Source of the DNA: Malania oleifera
Taxonomy: Eukaryota; Streptophyta; Magnoliopsida; Santalales; Ximeniaceae
DNA: 64,000 nt
Direction of reading: 5' to 3'
Assembly (NCBI RefSeq): GCF_029873635.1
Contig: NC_080423.1
Coordinates: 107,741,988-107,805,987 of the forward strand
Below the pieces are notes generated by a model. That model made no database searches, had not been told where the DNA came from, and saw only the letters and a program-made list of their open reading frames with translations. The position numbers and the translations under genes were made by a program. Below are positions 57,789 through 64,000 of this stretch, one piece after another. Within the stretch, counting starts at the first letter, position 1, and each line of letters opens with the position of its first letter.

Positions 57789-57905
57789 TAATGTCGTGTC
57801 TTAGTCTCAAATTTTTGCGTTTTTCCCGTCATTTTTGTTAGTTTAATTATGAAAATAACAAAAAAAATAGAAAACAAAACTAGAAAAAAAATTGAGTTTT
57901 GAAAA

Positions 57906-59612
57906 ATGGCTGGTCCCCTGCACCGCGCACGTAATGGATTTTAAGATTCACTTGAATATGCCACTGCATCCCATCCTCTTCTACTATTTTGTCCTTATGA
58001 TGAGCTTAATTTCATGATGCCCGCGCGGAGTAATGTCACTCTCACTGCTACTTATACCCGAGTTCTAGGGACACGGAATCTGAGTGCCCATATCAGACTT
58101 AGCAGAGTTTGAATTAAACTGCCACATTGTTTTCTCTCATATGCTAGAGCTGACAATCTACCTGACTAAATTATTTCTTAGCTACTTTGGCAGATCGGGG
58201 GTCACTGATTTTTGTTTCCTTCCTTGAACCTCACTCTACTATCACACTAATTGGACTGATATGAGCGTGAGTTTTCTGCATGCATTTTGTCCCTCACAGA
58301 AACTCAATTTTTGGCAGGACGCGATTCTTAATTTTGTGCAGCAGGGATGACGAGACATTTAGGGCCTTGCTGGGAGCGATTCAAGGATCTACTAAGCACT
58401 TATCCACATCACGGGTTTGACTCATGGAGGTTAGCTGATTATTTTTATACTGCTCTTACCCCTGATTGCAAGTGTTTTGTCCAGACTATGTCTAATGGAG
58501 AGCCCGTCAGCGAGGATCCAGATCAGGTATTATCATTCTTTGATTACTTAGCTGACAATGTCCCACAGTGCAACACACAATACACTCAGGCACCCATGAC
58601 TACACATCCTATCAGCACAATTAGTGGTGGTGATGCATATGAACCACCAAACTGCCCAGATATTCCTCCGCCTCAATACCAGCCACCACAGATCCCTCAG
58701 AGCTATACGCCGTCGGAATTTCTAGAGGATAGCATAACTCAGATGGCGAACATGCTCCAGCAGTTCATGCAAACTCAAGTCGATCATAATAATGAATTGC
58801 GGGATACTATTAATGCGATAAGCACACAGTTGGACATCTTAGAAAACGAGGAAACACTCGCAGAACTTCAGCCTAGTCCTCAAGAGTACCAGCAGCCACA
58901 CCAACAAATACATGATGTTTCTCTTGAGACAGCAGAGACCACCACTACTTCAAGAAGCGAGAAAGAATTTCCCCAACCTGAGATGCTCATCGCCCGGCAA
59001 ATAGTTGTCCCAACACCGGAAGTTACGGCTGAAATAGATGAATTCAAAGAAAAATCAAAGGAAACGAGGTCAGAAGCAGAGCAGTTAGTTGATGAGGAGA
59101 CTGATACTCATACGAAGTACCAACCTGTGGTACCTTATACTCCGAGCTTAGAAATCGTGAAACCATCACTCCCGCCTGAATTAGATGTTAAGGAGCCTAA
59201 TGTGGAGGCAGACTCTTGCAGTGGTATGATGATATGTACACCCGATAAAGAGCGTGACCAATCTGGTGAACATATAATTTTCAAAGAACCAGGTAAAACC
59301 TTTAATGTTAATGCTTCTGAAGAACTGTAGGTAATTATTCCGATCACTTTCTCTCAACCGTTAGTTCGTAAAGAAGCAAATTTCCTAGAAACGATGTTGA
59401 ATAAAGACCCATTCTTGTCAACACAAGAGGGTCAACTTGCACACAAATTGTTTGGTATTTTGACACACATTAATTCATTTGAGGTTGATTTTCGTGCAGG
59501 TATGACGACTAATCGATTGTGGCGGCTTAAATTTGGAGAACCGCCGGTGCAATTTATAGACCTGCTGCTACCAAACGAAATTCCTCCAGAGCCTCCGCCA
59601 AGACAATTGTGA
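57906..59612 (+). pseudogene. Athila-like gag of the gag-only element
   Basis: Probably starts at ATG 57906 (MAGPLHRARNG), but stops and at least one frameshift (near 58357-58375) break the first 440 bp. From 58347 one frame is open for 327 codons to a TAG at 59328, then continues to 59612, so the two ORFs belong together. The retrotransposon gag signature is WERFKDLLSTYPHHGFDSW. After it comes a Pro/Gln-rich linker, a coiled-coil-like stretch (about LQQFMQTQVDHNNELRDTIN) and an acidic region; the end is LPNEIPPEPPPRQL. No zinc knuckle was found. Codon structure is much cleaner than in Ogre-2 around it. Confidence 0.75.
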
Positions 59613-61304
59613 TATTTTTCTTTCCCTTATTTTCCTTTTATTTTATCTTATTTTATTTTTAATTAGTTTTCAGGTCTATTTTCTCGTAGTTCGATCTTTA
59701 TTTTCCATTATTTCGCCACTCAGGTACGCCTTACTTTTCGCGTGCACAGTCTTTTCTATTTCTCCTATGCTTTCACATTGAGGACAATGTTCCACTTTAG
59801 TTGGGGGGGATGAGCATTCGCATGTGACACTGTGCACGTACACATACTGGGTTTTAAAAAACAAAAAAAAAAACAAAAAAAATCAAAAAATCAAAAAATC
59901 AAAAAGAGAGAGAAAGAAAGGAGGAGCACTGGGGAATTATATTGCATTATGCCATACTTAACACTGACTCATACCCTTCACATACTTGCGTATAACTTAA
60001 GAATGACACACTTGAGTCAATCATGCGTAATTTTCTCTTTATATGATCTTATGACTCCATGAAGAATCGATTGGTAGTACATTCGTGTTAATTTGACTAT
60101 ATAATTTCCTGTATCTACATGCATCTCACGAGGCTGAATAAGCACATTCACGTGATTCATTGCACTTAGGGTTTCTTGTGAGCACTGAGAGAACACCCGT
60201 AGCGACTATGACACCTTGTGAGATATCCTTGAGCTATTTATCGTCCTTTTGAGCGTTAATATCAAATCAGAGTTCATAGAACTCAATTCTCTTTTTCTGG
60301 ATGATTCCTTGTACACTAGTCTTTGTTTTTTATTTGCTAGCCTAGAGGTGACACCTAGTGGGGAGATAGAAACCTAGGTCTTGTAGCCTACTCAAAATGT
60401 GAAGGCTGAGCCACCCCTAGAGATAGACTTAATTTATGAACTCCTATTCGAGCTCAATTCCCATTGATGGTATGAAGATTACAAAAGAAGTGTTATGATT
60501 GTCCTAATTGATCAAGAAAAGACAGAAAATAAAGAATGAGCAAAAAAAAAGAATAAGCAATACACATGCGCATAAAATGAAATGTCAATGCCGGCCCAAA
60601 TACATATCACAAAAAGTCAAGGACGACACATGTTTTTCCACGTATGAAGATTCTTCAACTGATTAATGCCTCAGATGCATTCACGACAAGTTTGTGAATA
60701 AGTTGATCTAGGGTGGTCTCAGTTGGATATGGCGAGTTAGTGAGAAGATGCTAGGGTGAAGGACCCAACACCTCATAGATAGGCTAGATCCTTTCCAGAC
60801 TAGTCCATACCATATACTTAGTGTTGTTCCTTTTAATATGTGGGATGTTTGATCGCGACACTCCTCCTCACATATGATGAGTGAACCCATTTTCTTTGAG
60901 TGTTCTTGAGGGTATACCAGTTAGGCCGAGTCAAAGCGACCGTTCTGTAGGTGTCCACTGGCGTCCTAGGTGTACTGAGTCACGCACATCACACACACCT
61001 CGAGAGTTTACCTGTTTATACTCGAACTTATATGATTGCATTAATTCTAAATGTGCCACTGATTAACTTCATGTGAGTATCCTGCTCTCAAATCACATAT
61101 AAACGATGAAACTTGCATGAGTGACGTGCTTTGGAGTCGTGTGCATTGAATATGAACGAGCTTGTGTAAAATTCAGTTATGTTTTTATATGTGAAGTGGT
61201 ATGGTTATATCGCATGTGCATTGATTTCATGATCACTGAAGTATGTAGTTGTAGACACCACCCTGAGATTCATTCACGTCATTTGCTAGAGACTAGCAAA
61301 ACGT
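59613..61304 (+). other. Non-coding 3' region of the gag-only element
   Basis: Includes TTAGTTGGGGGGGATGAGC (~59799; PPT-like but internal), an A-rich tract (59855-59910) and no domain-bearing ORF. Pol would be expected here in an autonomous relative. Confidence 0.65.
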
Positions 61305-61317
61305 TAGTTGGGGGGTG
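61305..61317 (+). promoter_or_regulatory. Polypurine tract of the gag-only element
   Basis: AGTTGGGGGGTG directly before the 3' LTR start TGATTACGCACC (61318). Confidence 0.65.
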
Positions 61318-62967
61318 TGATTACGCACCGAAACTGCGTAATTGGACATTTAACCCAAGCTTTACGGTTTATATTTTTAATTAAATATCTAAAATTGTCC
61401 AATATTTTAATAAAATGCCAAAATCATCATTCTTGAACTTTATTGCACTATTTATGAAGTTTTGGTAATTTTTTGTCATAGGAAAATTCCCGGGAATCAA
61501 AACCGACACCTGTTCATATTTTATGCATAACTTTTTCGTCTAAGCTCCGATCGAGACGATTCAAATTTCTAAAAAAAGAGGAAAGAATTATCTACAACTT
61601 TTATGTTTTGAGTTTTGTGAGATACGGGCTCCAAAAGAGTCAGATTTGCGATGAACAGAGAATGAAAAAAATAAAAAAAATATAGCAATTCGGGTTTCCT
61701 ATTCGGGTCTAGGGCTTTTCCCCCCAATCCTATTTAACCCTTCTCTTTCTCTTCCTGCCTAGGCAGCCCCCATGGCTCCCCATTCTCCTCTTCTCCTTCT
61801 TCTTCTTCTTCTTCTTCTTTAGTTTGTTTTTTTTTTTTTTTGTTCTTTTAAATTCTACTTTGCTCTCTTTCTCTTTTCTTTATTCTCTGTTCTCCTTCCC
61901 TTTATCCCTCTCTCTCTCTCGCACTCAAACCTCTTTTGCCCATTGTTGCCGCAGCACAAAAAGCTCCTGCTGCACTTTGTTGCTCTCTCCGACGGCCGCC
62001 AACCGCACCAGCAGATCTGTGAGCTACTCTCCCACTGTTCCTTGCTCCATGCCACAGCCACGAACCAACCCACACACAGCCACAGCTGTTGCCACGGCTC
62101 AGTGGATTTTTTTTTTTCTCTCTCTCTCTCTCTTTTCCTTTCTTTCTCTCTTTTATTTACTTTTCTTTGAATCTTGGAATATTGAAGAAAGTTTAGTTTT
62201 TTTTCTAATGTTATTGGAGTTTTCTTTCTTTTTGTTTAAGTTGAGTAATGTTGGGTATTTCATTATTGTTAAATTAATCTCTTTATTTATCTAATTGATA
62301 GTTATTTTAATTTAGCATTCTTAATTAAATTCAGATATTTTTTTTGTCGAAATTCAATTTAGTTAGGGTCTATGATTCGTAAAGGTTGTGTTTTTATTGT
62401 GTTCCGTTATTGTTTACGTTTTTTAAATTTCCGTTGAATTCATGTTTGCATTTAAATTGTGAGTCTTGATTTGATCTCTTAATTGTGCTAAAGGTTCGAT
62501 TTTTAGTAGGTTCGGTTTTTTTTTTAGTATGTGTCTAGTTTAGTTTCCATTGTGTGTTTTTAATTCCATGTTCTAGGTTGCCATTTTTAATTAACGCGTG
62601 TCCTAGTGTTTCCTTAAGTAGACTAGGGTTTTCATTATTGTTATTTTAATTCCATGTTTAAAGTTTTCATTTTTAATTAGTATGATCTAGTGTTTCCTTA
62701 AGTAGACTAGGGTTATCATTATTGTTATTTAATTCCGTGTGTGATAGTTTAAGGACTTTAATTTGTGTTTTCATTTAAGTCTCCACAATCTTGAAAACCC
62801 GAATCTGAACTGAGTTCAGTACCTTTTTAATTTCGATTGGAAGAAAGTAAAATTTGAGATTAAAACGCATTCCCTGAGGAGGCGATTTAGCCCTTGGGCT
62901 TAATATTACACGATGAAACTCCTATACTTGGGATAACTTTCGAGCTGCTCATTTTTCGAGTGAGTCA
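61318..62967 (+). repeat. 3' LTR of the gag-only element
   Basis: 1650 bp, TGATTACGCACCGAAACTGC to CGAGTGAGTCA, followed by TTATC. Contains a TATTTAA promoter-like box (~61731) and a (CTT)n run (~61795). Confidence 0.88.
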
Positions 62968-62972
62968 TTATC
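62968..62972. repeat. Target-site duplication TTATC (right)
   Basis: Matches 56038-56042. Confidence 0.88.
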
Positions 62973-64000
62973 TAGTTTGTTTCATGTGACGATGTCATTT
63001 TAATTCCCTATCTTCTGGCAGTCTGTCAACACTATTGTCTCGAACAATTTCCCTTTCATCAATAAATTGAATTATGCATTTTCTCATATCACTTGTGTCC
63101 TGAGTTCAGTTGACCAAAAATTTGTTTGCTGATGTTTCGTGTAAAGATAAGGAAAATAATAATACCAATATTCATAAGCCAGAAAGTGATGCTAATTTTG
63201 AAAACCAAACACGGGAGGTGGAATCAGAAGAAGATAAAACAATTTTCCTCACCCTATGAAGACAGATGTTGTGAAGAAACAAAGAATCTCGAAGGAATTC
63301 AGTAAAATACATGTGCTGTGCCAAGAATTTCAAGTCAATTCACTATTCATGTTTTGATCAAATGATAGATGGCCATCTTTGGCCGACCAGTTATCCCTAA
63401 AAAGAACCAAATATTGATTTACCAATTGTTAACCAAGTTGAGCTTGAATGTTAAACTAGTCTTTTCCTAAAAGCCAGTTCACCAAAAAGTTAACCTGGGT
63501 TGGGCCTCTTAGCGTTTGGCAAGTCATATGAGACAACAATGGGCTATCAAAATGATGGTAGGCCATTTTTCTTCTACCCAAAAGAAATTCAAAGAAGAAA
63601 TCTCTTGCAAGCCCTTTTGAGCCTAAAAAATTTATTTATTGATTAACCCGTCAAAGGATCACTCCCCCACACTGGGGCAGTTTAAAAGAAATCAGTCCCA
63701 AATGAAGTCTAAACAAAAATGACAAAATCCCTTCATAGAGAAAAACAAAAGGGAGCAGTAAAAGCAAATGGAAAGAGAAAGAAGAAAAGAGAAAGAAAAT
63801 AAGGGACATACCATGCATGTGATCCTTGACCAAATTACCCTTGATGAAAATGATGATTTTGAGCCTTATTTAACCCTTTCTTTCTTTAAACCCCCCAGCC
63901 TACATTACGGTCCAAATGAAGTCCTGACCAGATTGGTATACATCGTTGTCTCTAATGATTTGTCAAACTCAATGACGAGTCTGAACTACGTAATGACCTG
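62973..64000 (+). other. Ogre-2 3' region, continuing beyond the window
   Basis: Collinear with 41890-43015 of Ogre-1 (CCCTATCTTCTGGCAGTCTG, AAACACGGGAGGTGGAATC). A 14-bp insertion (GTGACGATGTCATT-like) lies near 62986. No gene. Confidence 0.75.

Larger units (their letters stand above)
56043..62967 (+). mobile_element. Gag-only LTR retrotransposon (TR-GAG-like), 6.9 kb
   Basis: 5' LTR 56043-57765, PBS at 57772 (tRNA-Asp type), gag region 57906-59612, non-coding 59613-61304, PPT 61305-61317, 3' LTR 61318-62967, flanked by TTATC. Gag resembles the Athila type, and the tRNA-Asp PBS fits that group. No protease, RT or integrase is present, so it would need a helper element. It is inserted in Ogre-2. 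Confidence 0.85.
49870..64000 (+). mobile_element. Ogre-2: second gag-only Ogre copy, running off the right edge
   Basis: LTR 49870-53182, PBS 53186-53204, leader, degenerate gag (54690-55925), an inserted gag-only element (56043-62967), then the Ogre 3' region resuming at 62973. It shares Ogre-1's direct join from gag to the 3' region without pol. It also has a private ~570-bp deletion removing the start of gag. Confidence 0.8.

Noticed and set aside
59799..59817. G-rich tract TTAGTTGGGGGGGATGAGC as a second polypurine tract or element boundary
   Set aside because: No LTR start follows it and the element continues to the true PPT at 61305-61317. It could be a central PPT or a trace of an older 3' end, but nothing supports either.

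Overview
The window is nuclear DNA of a flowering plant. It is AT-rich, its gene structures use GT-AG introns, and most of it is nested plant transposons: Ty3 chromovirus, Tat/Ogre, Athila-like gag-only elements, a Copia-type solo LTR, L1 LINEs and CACTA/EnSpm. I cannot name the species. Only one gene looks functional: a two-exon minus-strand gene at 28724-29564 for a 209-residue protein of the 23-kDa jasmonate-induced protein (JIP23) family.

Layout. 1-1480: minus-strand retrotransposon remnants, with an LTR start at 184 and an internally deleted Tekay-like chromovirus. 2081-20851: a three-level nest. A Copia-type solo LTR (5-bp target duplication TGATC on both sides) was split by a CACTA-type DNA transposon (about 3311-20166). 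The CACTA carries a five-exon, stop-riddled EnSpm-associated gene and was later invaded by a complete Tekay-like Ty3 element (5979-15109, target duplication AGTAA, 2.04-kb LTRs). 21142-28037: a 234-bp direct repeat encloses an L1 copy that ends in poly(A) before its reverse transcriptase, plus a second CACTA remnant holding a 5'-truncated LINE tail. 28038-30205: the JIP23 gene and its flanks. 30206-33508: further copies of the same CACTA-derived repeat and undefined AT-rich DNA. 33509-49869: a large Tat/Ogre-type element (Ogre-1) with 3.3-kb LTR, PBS, gag pseudogene and minisatellite-filled 3' region, but no pol. 49870-64000: a second copy (Ogre-2), running off the right edge.

Both Ogre copies have the same gag-only structure. 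Each was hit by a smaller gag-only LTR family at almost the same place, 12 bp apart between the target duplications and in opposite orientation: a solo LTR in Ogre-1 (40159-41868) and a full 6.9-kb element in Ogre-2 (56043-62967). The smaller family has a tRNA-Asp-type PBS and an Athila-like gag.

Two kinds of decay are visible. In the chromovirus, the CACTA genes and the Ogre-1 gag, most disabling changes are C-to-T or G-to-A at Gln, Arg and Trp codons, as expected from deamination of methylated cytosines. From about 44.4 to 57.8 kb the differences are instead dominated by one- to few-base indels, which may reflect unpolished long-read sequence. No tRNA, rRNA, CRISPR or organelle-derived genes were seen.
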